Part shown: positions 31,159-42,455 of the stretch, piece by piece | How positions within the stretch are numbered: the first letter of the stretch is position 1 | How the letters are laid out: every line of letters starts with the position of its first letter | Assembly: GCA_020631735.1 (NCBI GenBank) | Contig: CM036231.1 | Location: 1,825,831-1,889,830 of the forward strand | Length of the DNA stretch: 64,000 bases | Reading direction: 5' to 3' | Source of the DNA: Saccharum officinarum | Lineage: Eukaryota > Streptophyta > Magnoliopsida > Poales > Poaceae | Notes under the pieces: model-generated | Databases searched by the model: none | What the model saw: the letters and a program-made list of their open reading frames with translations, nothing else | What the model was told of the DNA's origin: nothing | Made by a program: the position numbers and the translations under genes

Positions 31159-31934
31159 TACCATTTAGTTTTGTTGTGTTTTTGTCATTGGTTTTTGTTT
31201 CATGTACATAAAATTTTGCATAAAGTTTGTTTTAATAAACTGTTAGTTTCTGTATTTTTAATTTGTGATACAAAGGTTATAGACATGTGTTTTTATACGG
31301 GTTAGAGTTTTATAAAAGACACAAGTATTTCAGTTTGTGTACACCTAATCAAAAATACTTTTTTATAGGTGTTGCTTTTTATAGGTGCTTTGTCCCTAGA
31401 TAACGATTATCTACGCATTGTGCGTGAAACGGATCTAGATGGTAGTACACGAGACAGAGTTTATAGATACGTTCAGCACCTTGTGAGCAGAAAACACCCT
31501 ATTATGTTTTATGGATTCTATTGCTTGTGTGCTCTGTGCTGTATGCAAAGGCTAAGGAAAAGTGGTAACGAGGCCCAGCAAAATGGTAAAGGGGGGGCTA
31601 GTCTGGCTAGACAAATACAAGGACCAGCAAAATGTGTGTGTATGTATATAAATAATAAATATTCATATAATCATAATGTTTGTTGTGACAACACATAGAA
31701 TCAATTGTCCTTTTAGGGGGAACCATTATTTCCTACCTGAATTAGCATACTACATAAGCATACAATGATACAAACTGAATTAAAAATTCGCACGGATGAA
31801 TGATGATCATTGCAAATTAGCAATGAAAAAATAGGAATCGTATCATGTAAATTATACTTGCTTTGCCTGTGCCTGTGCGTGTAGCGTGTGGCTCTCTTGC
31901 TTCTTGCACCTACAGGCTGCAGACTTGCTCGCTC
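31159..31934. other. No gene recognised
   Basis: AT-rich intergenic DNA. The plus-strand frame at 31369-31698 has no recognisable motif and ordinary low-complexity surroundings. Confidence 0.45.
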
Positions 31935-32190
31935 CTGATGCAGATGCGGACTGCAGTGATGCTGGCTCGGCAGCTGCCTGCTCGGCGCTCGACTGATCCA
32001 GCCTCCAGCGGGCCACGAGCAGCAACGCCGCGACGGCCGACGGGATGGCGATTGGGTGGCTTCTGATGCAGATGCAGACTGCAGTGATGCTCGCTTGGTA
32101 GTTGCCTGCTCGGCGCTCGGCTCGACTAATCCAGCCTCCAGCGGGCCACGAGCAGCGCGTGACCGACGGGATCGCGATTGGGCGGCCAGA
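31935..32190. repeat. Tandem duplication, unit 128 bp
   Basis: CTGATGCAGATGC(G/A)GACTGCAGTGATGCT begins at 31935 and 32063. CAGCCTCCAGCGGGCCACGAGCAGC and GACGGGAT(G/C)GCGATTGGG match in both copies. Confidence 0.85.
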
Positions 32191-32365
32191 CGCGGCGACA
32201 CCTCGACACCTCTCTGCTCTCCGCCTGTACGCTGATCGCGCGGGGAACTGAAGCAGCGCGAGTGGCGAGTCACGCGAGGCGGTTTTCTCTACGACGTTTC
32301 TGCTTCAGTGGCCTGCTTGGCTGCGCCTTTGAGAGGGGATTAAAAAAAGTTTTGCCGGTTGTTTT

Positions 32366-32389
32366 GGGGGGGGGGGGGGGGGGGGGGGG
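32366..32389 (+). repeat. 24-base guanine homopolymer
   Basis: An uninterrupted run of 24 G. It is capable of G-quadruplex formation and is a likely place for length errors in assembly. Confidence 0.95.
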
Positions 32390-32447
32390 TCTTCCTACTC
32401 TGCCCTATATTCAAACTAGGATCTGTCTACCCAGCAATCGAGTGTAA

Positions 32448-33025
32448 AACACTCGAATTTTTTTTTGGCCGTGCCCCCGCCCCACCCTCCTCCTCCATCT
32501 CTGCCATCCCCGCCGCCGCCCACTGCTGCCACGCTAACCCGGCTTCGCTGGGCTATCACCATGACGCCCCCGCCTCGCCCTCCTCCATCTCCGAACGGCG
32601 GGGCAGCCGCCCACTGCTGCCACGCTAACCTGGCTTTGCCGGGCTCTCACCGTGACGCCCCTGCCCCGCCCTCCTCCATCTCCGCCCACCGCTGCCACGC
32701 TAACCCGGCTTCGCCGGGCTCACTGTGATGCCCCTGCCCTGCCCTCCTCCTCCATCTAAGCCCACCGCTGCCACGCTAACCCGGCTGCGCCGGGCTCTCA
32801 CCGTGACAGCCCCGCCCGTCCCCTGCCCAACCGCCTTCCTCCACCGCCTGGCCAGCAGCGCCACCGCTGCCTCGGCCCCCACCGCCCCCACGCCCGCCAC
32901 GACCGCCTGTCCAGCCTTCCCACCCTAGTTTTTTTTTTTTCTAAACCTGCCAGAGTTGGAGAAGAAAGGGCACTCAACCCCAAACCCTAACCAAGCTAAT
33001 CACAGGGCGCAAGAAATCGAGTGTT
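32448..33025. mobile_element. Small element with AACACTCGA inverted ends and GC-rich tandem core
   Basis: Left AACACTCGAATTT and (complement of right end) AACACTCGATTTC form short inverted repeats. Both ends are next to further CGAGTGT copies. The core is a proline-codon-rich, CCGCC-rich sequence unlike the flanking DNA. No TSD was secured, so the class is uncertain. Confidence 0.4.
32521..32820 (+). repeat. Four GC-rich direct repeats (75-91 bp)
   Basis: CAC(T/C)GCTGCCACGCTAACC begins at 32521, 32612, 32687 and 32763, each followed by GGCT..GC(T/C)GGGCT and GTGA(C/T)(G/A)(C)CCC. They lie inside the AACACTCGA-ended unit. Confidence 0.85.
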
Positions 33026-33277
33026 CTCCAAAACAACCGAGTGTTGTTTAGCATTTGTCTATAACTAACTATTATCTCCTAAGTCCTAATGAAGCTAACA
33101 GCGCAACGAAACAAGCATAAAATTGGCAGTTCATGTAAAAATGTCATGACATAATAAGTAAAATCAAACAACCAAACTGTGCTGATTGATGGGAATGAAA
33201 GCTTTGTGTTACCCAGCCAATTAACGCTAAAACAAGCACATTAAATGCCTTATTACCAACCTAAACCCTCTGCTTAC

Positions 33278-34143
33278 CTGCTGATCAATAGTCTTAGCAC
33301 CTTCCTGCACATCAGCCACATTGCTGCTGCTCTTCTTGGCCTCAGCCTCCGCCTTCACTGGAGGCGCAGAGGGGTGCGCCCCCTCGAGCAGGAGGACGGC
33401 CCTCCTGATCCCGTTGAGCCTGGCGTCGCTGGGCACTTCGCCCATCACGGCGAAGGGCACCCCGCCCTCATCCCCAACGCTGAAGCCAACGGCCTCCAGG
33501 AGCTCCACCCCGCCTTCCCTGTCCGCTACAGCCTCCTTGATCCGCGGGTTGCTCAGTCTAATCCGCCTGAACTTATCGTTGCCGGGCTCCCGGAGCAGAT
33601 TGCCCAGCAGGCGTTTGACCACCTCTACGGAGGCCGGGGGTGGGTCGGCGGCGAGGTACGTGGCGGCGCGCGCGCGGGCGCCCCCCGCCGACGCGAGGCA
33701 GCCGTCGAGATGCTCGGAGATGGCGAGCTCGGACGGGAACGCGTCTCCGCAGATGGGGCACGCCGCGCCCCCCGCCGACGCGAGGCAGCCGTCGAGATGC
33801 TCGGAGACGGCGAGCTCGGACGGGAACGCGTCTCCGCAGCTGGGGCACGCGACGGTGGCGGCGGCCACGGTGCCGTTCGCGTCGGGGCGGCGGGAGGAGG
33901 AGGAGGAGGAGGAGACGAGGGGTGTGAAGGGGGTGAAATCGGTGGTTGAAGTGGGCGGGGGAGGTGGCGACGGCCGCTTAGGGGCGGGCCTGGGGTTTGG
34001 GCTAGGGTTTGAGGGGCGGGCATCGGGGTGGGAGGAGGAGGGGAGGGGCCGGAGCCGAGGACGTGGGAGGTGCCCTTGAAGGAGGAGGGGGTCCCGGACC
34101 CGGAGGTGACCTTCTTCATGAACTCCATCTTGTCCTTCATCAT
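33278..34143 (-). pseudogene. PUX2-like protein, 5' fragment (N-terminus, doubled C2H2 finger, PUB domain)
   Basis: PUX2-type proteins are CDC48/p97 cofactors with an N-terminal zinc finger, a PUB domain and a C-terminal UBX domain. The start MMKDKMEFMKKV at 34143, followed by FKGTSHVLGSG, matches the family head. The finger CPSCGDAFPSELAVSEHLDGC is present twice, from an 87-bp in-frame tandem duplication (33680-33766, 33767-33853). The PUB domain follows (VVKRLLGNLLREPGNDKFRRIRLSNPRIKEA...GGVELLEAVGF). The head and the finger lie in different frames, so a one-base shift occurs in the proline-codon run near 34025-34060. The exon ends TIDQQ|GTAAGC at 33278. No UBX exon is found on this strand before KEN gene B. 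I infer a broken fragment; the shift could alternatively be a homopolymer error. Confidence 0.8.
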
Positions 34144-34398
34144 GGCGCCGGCGGCGGAGGAAGCGTGGGCGGCCGCGAGCAGAGGGGACTGGGATTGGGG
34201 GCGTGGGCGCGCTCACGCGGAGTAGACGACTTGGTTGGAGTGGCGCTGGTGGGAGTGGTGGATCGCTGTCGCTGCGGGGACGAAGCAAACGAAGAAAGAA
34301 CGAAGTAGCAATAAAAGCGAGAGGCGATACAGCTTGATTGCAACAAAAAGTTCGTTTGTGCGGTTGTACACTTGTACTTGTGCCTACTGAAGTACTTA

Positions 34399-34640
34399 GG
34401 CACCGTTTAGATGCTAAAAATTTTGCCAAAATTTTCAGATTTCTCGTCACATCGAATCTTTGAACACATGTATGAAGCATTAAATATAGATAAAAAATAA
34501 AACTAATTACACAGTTTAGACGAAATGGACGAGACAAATCTTTTAAGCCTAATTAGACCATGATTGAACAATATTTACCTAATAACAACGAAACTGCTAC
34601 AGTAGCATTTCGTCAAAAATTTTGCCAACTAAACAGCCCC
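34399..34640. mobile_element. Tourist-type MITE
   Basis: GGCACCGTTTAGATGC at the left and CTAAACAGCCCC at the right, flanked by TTA (34396-34398, 34641-34643). The internal sequence (CACATCGAATCTTTGAACACATG, TTTTAAGCCTAATTAG) is related to the MITEs at 35427 and 36568. Confidence 0.85.
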
Positions 34641-34643
34641 TTA

Positions 34644-34956
34644 GCTGCCGAGGCATCTTCGCTACTATAGACTGTGTGGCGGGCTGCAATACCTTTTGCT
34701 GGGCTGCACGGGCTGCTACACAGCCAAAGCCCGGTAGTGGCTTGGGAATCAAAATGGGCCTCTCGCGTTTCTCACGCAGCAGCAAGGGCCTGTTTGTTTC
34801 CGCAGTCCTGTCGCGTTTCAGCCAAAATCGTGAGAAAACCCTGCAGAACGCCTCAGGTCGAACGCGCGTCCGCCGGCCGCCGACAACAGGACCAGTGGAG
34901 GGGCGTGCGCCATGGTGCGCAGATACAGGCACAAATTTTGAGAAAATAGAACTATA
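34644..34956. other. GC-rich fragment, no gene recognised
   Basis: Several overlapping frames are open but no family motif was recognised. It lies between two MITEs and may be a gene scrap. Confidence 0.4.
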
Positions 34957-35398
34957 AGACTACCCGCACTCATGGACCTCTATATTCATCCTCTATACGT
35001 CCTAGTCAGCAAGATTCTCTCCTCTATACTCAATTCTCCCGCACCCATCCATCCTCTATATCATCATCTATCCACTCTATCCATTATGGAACCCACTTGT
35101 CACTTTATTTAAATATATCCATGTGTGATCTAGTTTTGAAGGATTTATTGAGACGAATTTAATGGTGCAATCGAAATTTAATTTGGATTTTTGGTTTGTG
35201 AGTTATACCATTTTTTCCTTTGTTTAGCTAGTGGGGCCCGCCACTATAGAGTATAGAGTAAGCACAGTACTACTCTAAATATAGAGTGAGAGAAAGGATA
35301 GAGTATCGTTTTAGAGTACCCAGTGCAGCGGTTTTTACTCTATATTCATACTCTAAAGCTTTAGAGTATCGTTTTAGAGTATCCACTGCAGGTAGTCT
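34957..35398. mobile_element. MITE with AGACTACC(C)GCA inverted ends
   Basis: Left AGACTACCCGCACTC and right CACTGCAGGTAGTCT are inverted. The interior has repeated TATAGAGTA and TTTAGAGTATC motifs on both sides. Superfamily and TSD are uncertain (possibly hAT or MULE type). Confidence 0.6.
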
Positions 35399-35426
35399 AA
35401 CTTGGATACTGTATAACATTGCATAA

Positions 35427-35697
35427 GCCTTGTTTAGATACCAAATTCACCTCAAATTCCACTATGCAAAAAGAAGATTCTCCATCACATCAAAATGTCG
35501 GTACATATATGGAGTACTAAATGTAGATGAAATCAAAAACTAATTGCACAGTTTTATTGTACTTTGCGAGACGAATGTTTTAAGCCTAATTAATCAATAT
35601 TTGGACAATTATTACCAAATAAAAACAAAATTGGTACAGTGTGACGGGACATTTACTATGCAAAGTTTGGATCCTAAATTTAGGATCTAAACAAGGC
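35427..35697. mobile_element. Tourist-like MITE, same termini as the PIF element
   Basis: GCCTTGTTTAGATACCAAATT and its inverted counterpart GGATCTAAACAAGGC match the ends of the autonomous-type element at 22861. The interior (CAAAAAGAAGATTCTCCATCACATC, TTTTAAGCCTAATTA) is shared with 36568-36827. CATAA flanks both sides. Confidence 0.85.
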
Positions 35698-36295
35698 CAT
35701 AATTGGAAATAATATAGGAATAGGCCAAAGCATAATTATACAGCTATTATACATGAAATTATTCCTACAGTACTTGCATGTGCTTTTGAGTCTACAAATG
35801 AACAAGGATCCGGTTTGCTAGATGGCAGAGTGGAGTATCTATATAGAAGTTTTACAGAATGTCGAGCAGATATATTATACAAGGTCAGTAGCAAGTTGCC
35901 TGGAGCCTCTGCTGACCTTGGAGATTGTCGCAGGAACCATTAGCAGGGCTTTTACCGCTTGTACAAAAGCATTATGGGGTACTTGGGGCAAATATTATAC
36001 AGGGTCACTTACGTTGATATAGGAATCATCAGTAGTATTTCCAGCTGCGATCAGACTCCCAGCCATGTTCATCATCGTCTGAGTTGTTCAGCGAGGGTTC
36101 GGTAGAAATATCTACACAGAGATAAACATGTTGTATGATTTCAGGCTTAATGATGGTGCGTTTGTAGGAATACAAGGAAGCAGAAAGAAAGAATTAATGT
36201 AAAGCAGAAAGAAAGAATTAATGTATCTTGTAAGTACTGTGTACATATGAACTATTGGAACACACAGTTGTAGAATTTGTTTTTATTTCTTTATA
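35698..36295. other. No gene recognised
   Basis: AT-rich. A short direct repeat (ATATTATACA(A/G)GGTCA) occurs at about 35873 and 35990. No coding motif. Confidence 0.45.
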
Positions 36296-36567
36296 CTCCC
36301 TCCGTCCCTGAATAGAGGTCGTTGCAGGAAATGTAGCGGACATTAAGGTTAAGCATGAAAGACCATAGTAGCCCTATAAGCAATCATGCCAGCACTGTTT
36401 TATCAAGGTGACATGCTCATTTAATGATCTCATCTCTATTTTCCATCCCACTCACAGCAATGAGTATTTTTCATAAACAAATGATACGGTACACCACTTT
36501 TCACATTTCCACATGCACACCCAAGCGGTGCACTTGTCAGAAGCGGCAAAAATCACTGCGCGCCTAA

Positions 36568-36827
36568 GCCTGTTTAGTTCCCCAATTCTCCCCAAATTTT
36601 ACTATGCAAAAAGAAGATTCCTTGTCACATCAAAATATCGACAAATGCATGAAGTACTAAATATTGATGAAATCAAAAACTAATTGCACAGTTTTGTTGT
36701 ACTTTGCGAGATAAACATTTTAAGCCTAGTTAGTCAAAATTTGGATAATTTTTACCACATACAAACGAAATGCTACAGGAATTCTGATACAGTGTTTTTC
36801 TCCCCAATTCACCGAACTAAACGAGGC
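36568..36827. mobile_element. Tourist-like MITE nested in the mariner element
   Basis: GCCTGTTTAGTTCCCC and CTAAACGAGGC ends, with an interior nearly the same as the MITE at 35427 (ACTATGCAAAAAGAAGATTCC, AACTAATTGCACAGTTTTGTTGTACTTTGCGAG-like). Confidence 0.8.
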
Positions 36828-36963
36828 CCAAAACACTGGCTGATACACATGCCAAAACACAAAAATTTAAACAGCAGCTCCACGCGCTATTTTTGTAGTG
36901 CAAGGCCCCATAAAAGGCTAATAGCCACAGCTCTGCCAGCACCACTTGAGCCATTCCCCATCG

Positions 36964-39705
36964 ATGGCCATTCCAGACTTGAACGCACCACCAAAGGGAG
37001 AGGAGGAGTTGCCTAATCTGAACAAGAATCCTGCTCAACAACAACAAGAAGATGGTGGTCCCTTGCAAGAAGTAGTGAGAGCAGGTGAAGGTGGGGGGCC
37101 AGATGGTTTACCTCTCCTCTTTCATCAAGGAGCCGGCCATGATGTCGAAGTCCATGGAGGGGCCACCAGTACAGGACATCAATTTGGCTTCAATCTTCAT
37201 GAAACTAATGAACAACAAGTATTTCGTCAAGGTAAGCACATCGTTTGTATTCAAAATATTATTGTCCTGCTTCTATTTCTCTCTACTATCTCTTAAGATC
37301 TGTGTTTGGTTTCACTGTCTCCAGAAAAGAGTGCCATAGTTCTAAATATTTGGCTCTCTCTCCTAAAGTTAATGTGGGTTGCTTTCATTTTTCTCCTAAC
37401 ACGGGTGTACTATGCTGCCACTTCATTTTTTTCCTAACACACAAATTTTGGTTGCCGAATCAAGTAACATATGTCATTTTGTACAAGTAGTAGTCTGAGC
37501 ACAGTTTCCTAATTCAAGTACCATGCAACATTTTAAAGTGTTTATCTATCTCACCTAAAACTCTTGTGTAGCAGATCAAAACTGTTGGCATCCCTATCAT
37601 TTGAGTGATCATCGTCGTTATGGACAACAAGAAAGCCTGCAAACAGGTGATTATTGCAATTAGTACAGAGGCTGGTTACTAGCAAAATTTCTGCATGAAA
37701 AGCTTTATAAATTTAAACTACTTCCAAGCAATACAAGGATCCAGTAATAAGTTACTGGTATAGAACATCTAGACTACTCCCAAATTTTGACTTCAATATA
37801 ACTTTTCTTCTTCTAAGTAATAAAATTTTAGTGTAGTATTGCATTTCTGCAACATGTGTCAGCCCAAAATAATTTGGTACTGCAGTACAGTTATTAGCTT
37901 CATGTCCAAAATAATCTGTACTGATCAGTTCTATTTTTATCTAGGTGAGTATAGGCCTTTTGATTTACACAATCATCAACGTAAAGGAGAATTTACCCAT
38001 CCATTTGATTTAAATGATCATTATCATGAAGGACAATAGCAAAACCTGCATGCAAGTGAATAATTTTGTCAGTAATCATGCACAAAAAACTATTTTTGTA
38101 TGCACTAACAATATAGAAGAAACATATACATTTTTCTATAGATGATGGTACAACCTGGCATGATGAACAAGATGCCTTGGACGATCTCATAGAGGAGTTA
38201 GGAGTGTACCCTAATGCTGTTGACGTCGCATTTGATGAAGAGGAGTTGTCCGACTCAGATGGCAAAGAGGATCAGCAATCACATGACGACGAAGAGGATG
38301 AGCAAGCACATCATGAACATGAGCAACCACATGATGAAGATGATGACCAAGCACATCAGATTGAGGCTCGATATAGGACAAAGGAAATAACAGATAGACA
38401 AAGATGAGACATATTTCAAGATTTGCTTCGGAGCAGTAACCATGGCAAATTAAAAAGAAACAGTCCAACTGTTATTACAGCGAAGTACAATGTCCATATA
38501 CGTACAGTCTAGCGTGTATGGAAGAGAGCAAAAAAATGTTGGACACAGGGCATACCAGTAGATGTCAATGGTTTGAAAGCTAAGAATTGCGGCCGAAAAA
38601 AATTCAAGTGGACCTCTCTACAATTAGATATTCCCTTAAACAGAAGGGATACTATAAGGTCACTTGCAAATGCTCTAGGTGTCAGTAAAAGCACTCTGCA
38701 TAGGTCGTTCAAACAAGGATTGCTACGACGACACTCCAACTCACTGAAGCCCTATTTGAAGGAAGCAAATAAAAAGTCTAGGTTGCAGTGGTGTGTCTCT
38801 ATGCTCGAACAAAGTACACTGCCAAATAATCCCAAATTCAAAGAAATAAAAAATATTATCCACATAGATGAGAAGTGGTTTAATGGGACAAGAAAAAATA
38901 AGACTATGTACATGCATCCAGACGACCACACAGGACAGTGCAAAACAAGAATGCCATTCACAAAGTCATGTTTTATTCTGGAGTTACACAACCTAGATTT
39001 GATGCTGAAGGTTGATGTTATTTTGATGGCAAGTTAGGCGTATGGCCTTTTGACCGTGAGGTAGCAATCTTGGTCATGTTTTATTCTTGTCTCGCTACAT
39101 AAAAGCCACTATTCTATTATTTCTCATATGAATCTTTGTACTTTCAGGAATAGGCACAAAGAAGAAGTGGCAATAGGCCCAGGGGCACACCTATCATGAA
39201 GACAATGAAGGTTGATAGACAAACAATGAGATCTTATATGATCTCGAAACTTCTTGAAGCTATACGCATTCGCTGGCCTCAAGAAGATGCCCACGAGACA
39301 ATTTGGATACAGCAAGATAATGCTCCATCACATGTCCGCGCCGACGATCCAGAGTTTGCTGCAGCAGTTGCCCAAACCGGCCTTGATATACGCATAATGA
39401 ATCAACCTGCTAATTCAACTGATATGAATTGCCTAGACCTTGGTTTCTTTGCTTCTCTTCAGTCGTTGACGGATAGAACGACATCTAGAAACATGGATGA
39501 GCTCATGGCGAATGTGATTAATGAATATGAAAACTACAACCCTGTTCTTCTGAATAGGGTATTCCTCACGCTACAAGGATGCATGATTGAAGTTATGAAA
39601 GATAACGGAGGGAATAGGTACAAGATCCCCCACATGAATAAGGAGAGGCTGGAGGCAGCAGGCATGCTTCCCAAATCTCTTAGTTGTGACAGGGAGATAG
39701 TTTAG
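36964..39705 (+). pseudogene. Mariner-like transposase (DD39D), decayed
   Basis: The start MAIPDLNAPP at 36964 is plausible. Acidic exon parts follow at 38150-38405. The helix-turn-helix and linker region reads GKLKRNSPTVITAKYNV..., then KNCGRKKFKWTSLQLDIPL and SLANALGVSKSTLHRSFKQG. The triad is D in IIHIDEKWF, D in WIQQDNAPSH and D in NCLDLGFF, with 39 residues between the last two, as in plant mariner elements. Lesions seen: TGA at about 38405, TAG at about 38511, a frame change near 38980-39035 inside the catalytic domain, and another near 39180 before IMKTMKVDRQ. An intron probably ends near 39148 (CTTTCAG). It cannot make an active enzyme as it stands. Confidence 0.85.
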
Positions 39706-40368
39706 AAGGCAATTGAGTTGTTGAACAACTAATGGAATTGTTTGTTTCGCTTTTAAGGTGTGCAACAACTAAGGGATATGGATGTCTAGCTTTTGAGTTC
39801 TCAACAATTAAGAGATATGTTTATCTAGCAGATGTAACGCTACTGTGATGCGTGTACTTGTACATACGTTTAGTTTCTTGTAATCCTAGTGGAGGCAAAG
39901 GAAAGCCTTTTGTGGTGCATGTATAAAAACTAGTTTGGGTTCTCTGAATACGCCAGTAATTCGGTTCATATTTTCCTAGACTCATTATATTAATATATAT
40001 GCATCAGACAACAAACAAGCTAGCTAGTACTAGTTCACTTACGAAAGACTGAGAACAAATGAAGAAAAGAAATGGAAATGAACTTGTCAGCTTGCCGAAG
40101 GCAGATGCAACCAGCAGTCCGGCCTCTAGCGTGGCACTGCCTTTTTCCAGCAGGTCAAGTAAAGTGGACCAACAGTCCATCACCAAGCCTTGAGCAGCCT
40201 GCGGCGAGCAACACGTCCTACTACTCTTGATGCGTTGCAAGTATGGAGTTTGGAGCCGTAAAAAAATGTTGGGCACAGGGCATGGAACAACAACTAGATA
40301 TATTAATTCAACTAGTACCATCTTCCCATTTATACTTAGTGAAACAGTAGTACCATTTACAGTAGTCA

Positions 40369-40590
40369 GAACTACTACAATATCCGAAACTACAGCGTGC
40401 ACCTATCCCCTACATACACAAGGAAGGGCATGGACAAAAGAGGAGAGCACTACATGCTCAACAACAGAACCGTTTGATGAAATACTAGTGAGAACTACTA
40501 CATTATCCACAACTAGAGCATGCACCTATCCCATACATGTACAAGGAAGTGCATGGGCCAAAAGAAGAGAGCACTACATGCTCAACAGAT
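40369..40590. repeat. Tandem duplication, unit 123 bp
   Basis: GAACTACTACA(A/T)TATCC(G/A)(A/C)AACTA begins at 40369 and 40492. GCACCTATCCC(C/A)TACAT and GAGAGCACTACATGCTCAACA recur in both. Confidence 0.85.
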
Positions 40591-40657
40591 AAGCAACAAA
40601 AGACAGTACAATATATGGTAGTGAGCAGTTGTTTAGCTATCATGGTCGTCCATGGTC

Positions 40658-41400
40658 TTAGTTATCCGTACCTCTTGCCTCCCACACATTGATTGGTGTA
40701 GCCTCATCGTCTGTCTCTACATCAGAGAAGTTGTCCTTATGCTTGTTATCGTCCTTGGCGTCATCCTTATCATCCTTTTCATCGATGCTTGCAATGTGCC
40801 TTGTGCATGTGTTTTCCTTGTTGGTTCCAATCTGGCTTGTGCATGCCTTATCACTCTCCAACAGAACCTTGCGCCATTCATGGAACATGGTACTGCACAT
40901 GAGGTAAACAAAAATGATCAAGTTATAGTGACAATCTAAAAATACCAATGGCAGCAATTAGATGCCTTTGCCTTACCGCAAACAACCATGAGTTTTTTGT
41001 GACACCCTGCTTGCCAATGTGCTTCACCACAGGCATATCCTGTGGTTCTATTTCAGGCACAAACTCATCGTCCTCGGCAACAAAGGACTGTTGAGGGCCT
41101 TCCTCATCCGAATCAGGGATCAACTCGAATTGATCCGCACCCCCTTCCTGCGTATCCTGAGCAAAATCCTAGCCTTCTACGGCCATACGGTTGAGCTTCT
41201 TGTCCCACCAAGTTCCGCAGCGACGATCCCAGCCACGCATCGGTTTGAAGGACTGCATCAGACCTTTCGATTGGATCCCCAAGGCGCGTCGCATCCGCAA
41301 TCTCTGGAGGAACCGGGCACTCCCGTGCAGGCCTCTACCAATGTTTGTAGTATATAGCGCCACCACCTGCCATCCACCGAGCGCCTTGAAAACCTGTTCG
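40658..41400 (-). pseudogene. Unrecognised broken coding sequence in the mariner-like element
   Basis: Minus-strand segments read as protein: EQVFKALGGWQVVALYT and the basic RFLQRLRMRRALGIQSKG in one frame (to a TAG near 41169), then a piece with acidic residues, VAEDDEFVPEIEPQDMPVV and NSWLFAVRQ (41123-40923), then HEWRKVLLESDKACTSQIG with an acidic Asp/Lys tail (to about 40658). A stop and frame changes separate them. I do not recognise the family. The continuity of protein-like sequence suggests a captured or second element gene. Confidence 0.4.
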
Positions 41401-42295
41401 TAAATCGGAGTAGTATGTGTTACAATGTCTTATTATATACGAGTAGCAATGGCTATATATATTAATAGTTGCAATTTAATTTATTTATTTATCTATTTTG
41501 TTTTTGGTGAATGGAACATGACATTAACAAAGAAATTCAGACTTAAATTTGGGACCAAACTAGCATCATCTAATAATAAATACTGCCAATGTTTGTAGTA
41601 TATCTATCATGATACTAGATATCTTTGTGAGATTGTGCTACACGCTGACATGCACATGCATGATGCAGCAGTCATGATGGTTGTAGAAAGCGAACGGAAT
41701 GGAAGATTGAAGAAAAATAATTGATGTCGGTCACTTATTGGGTTTTAATTTAGAGCTCAAATTACCAGATTCTTGCCGGCCAATGAAACTGAATGGAAAA
41801 ATTTGTTAAAAAAACGGACGGATAGTTCAGAATCGATGAACCTCACCTTGGCCCTTGGTCCTTGTCGTGCACCGTGGCTAGATACGAGTAGCACACACCT
41901 CGTTTCCCTGTGCGCCGGCAGAAGTTTTGATCCAGAGAAGCGACGGGCGTCGAAGATACGGGGCCGCCGCCGCACCTGCTGCTGCGACTTAGTGTGGCAC
42001 CTGGGCAGCCCGCTTGACCCGTGCACTGGTGTGCTGAAGGATGTGAGGGGAAAAGCGATGGTCGACGAGATGGGCCCCACCTCTGCGCCTGGCCACCAGA
42101 GCTCCACCCAGATCTGCGCCCACTCCATCGCCCTTATTCTTCGACTGCGAGGCCTCAATCTGGTGGGTGGCGCAAGACCAGTGGACGGGAAGGCAGACCC
42201 GCAAGCCGCCATGGCTCTCGGACGAGGAGAGACCACGAATGCCATGGGAGAGACGGAGGGATGGAAATGATAAGCCTCACCATCTGCTCTTTTTT
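41401..42295. other. Remaining mariner-element interior, no gene recognised
   Basis: A GC-rich block at 41830-42270 has open frames on both strands (plus 41773-42270, minus 41757-42245) with no known motif. It may be a captured fragment. The sequence to the right contains the element's subterminal region. Confidence 0.4.
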
Positions 42296-42455
42296 AAAAA
42301 ATTTTCTATCTGGTAGTGGATGATAGGATGTCATGAATGGACGGGAGTTATACTCTGGCTATAGGGTGGGACCCACACTAAGGACCTAAAACGACATCTA
42401 TTGTGGTACATTTTTTTTGAATGCTTCGACGACACGTATAATGGAACGAAGGGAG

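Larger units (their letters stand above)
36296..42455 (+). mobile_element. Mariner-like element (Osmar type), about 6.2 kb
   Basis: Left CTCCCTCCGTCCCTGAATAGAGGTCG and (complement of right end) CTCCCTTCGTTCCATTATACG are imperfect inverted repeats with TA on both outer sides (36294-36295, 42456-42457). Mariner transposase sequence lies inside. It is longer than a minimal element because of a nested MITE (36568) and about 2.5 kb of unrecognised sequence after the transposase. The boundaries are inferred from termini only. Confidence 0.55.

Noticed and set aside
33321..34079. 252-residue plus-strand frame
   Set aside because: Antisense shadow of the PUX2-like exon, composed of low-complexity Gly/Arg/Ser.
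41757..42270. Two overlapping frames (plus 41773-42270, minus 41757-42245) as a gene
   Set aside because: Neither shows a family motif or conserved start context; kept only as an unrecognised GC-rich block.
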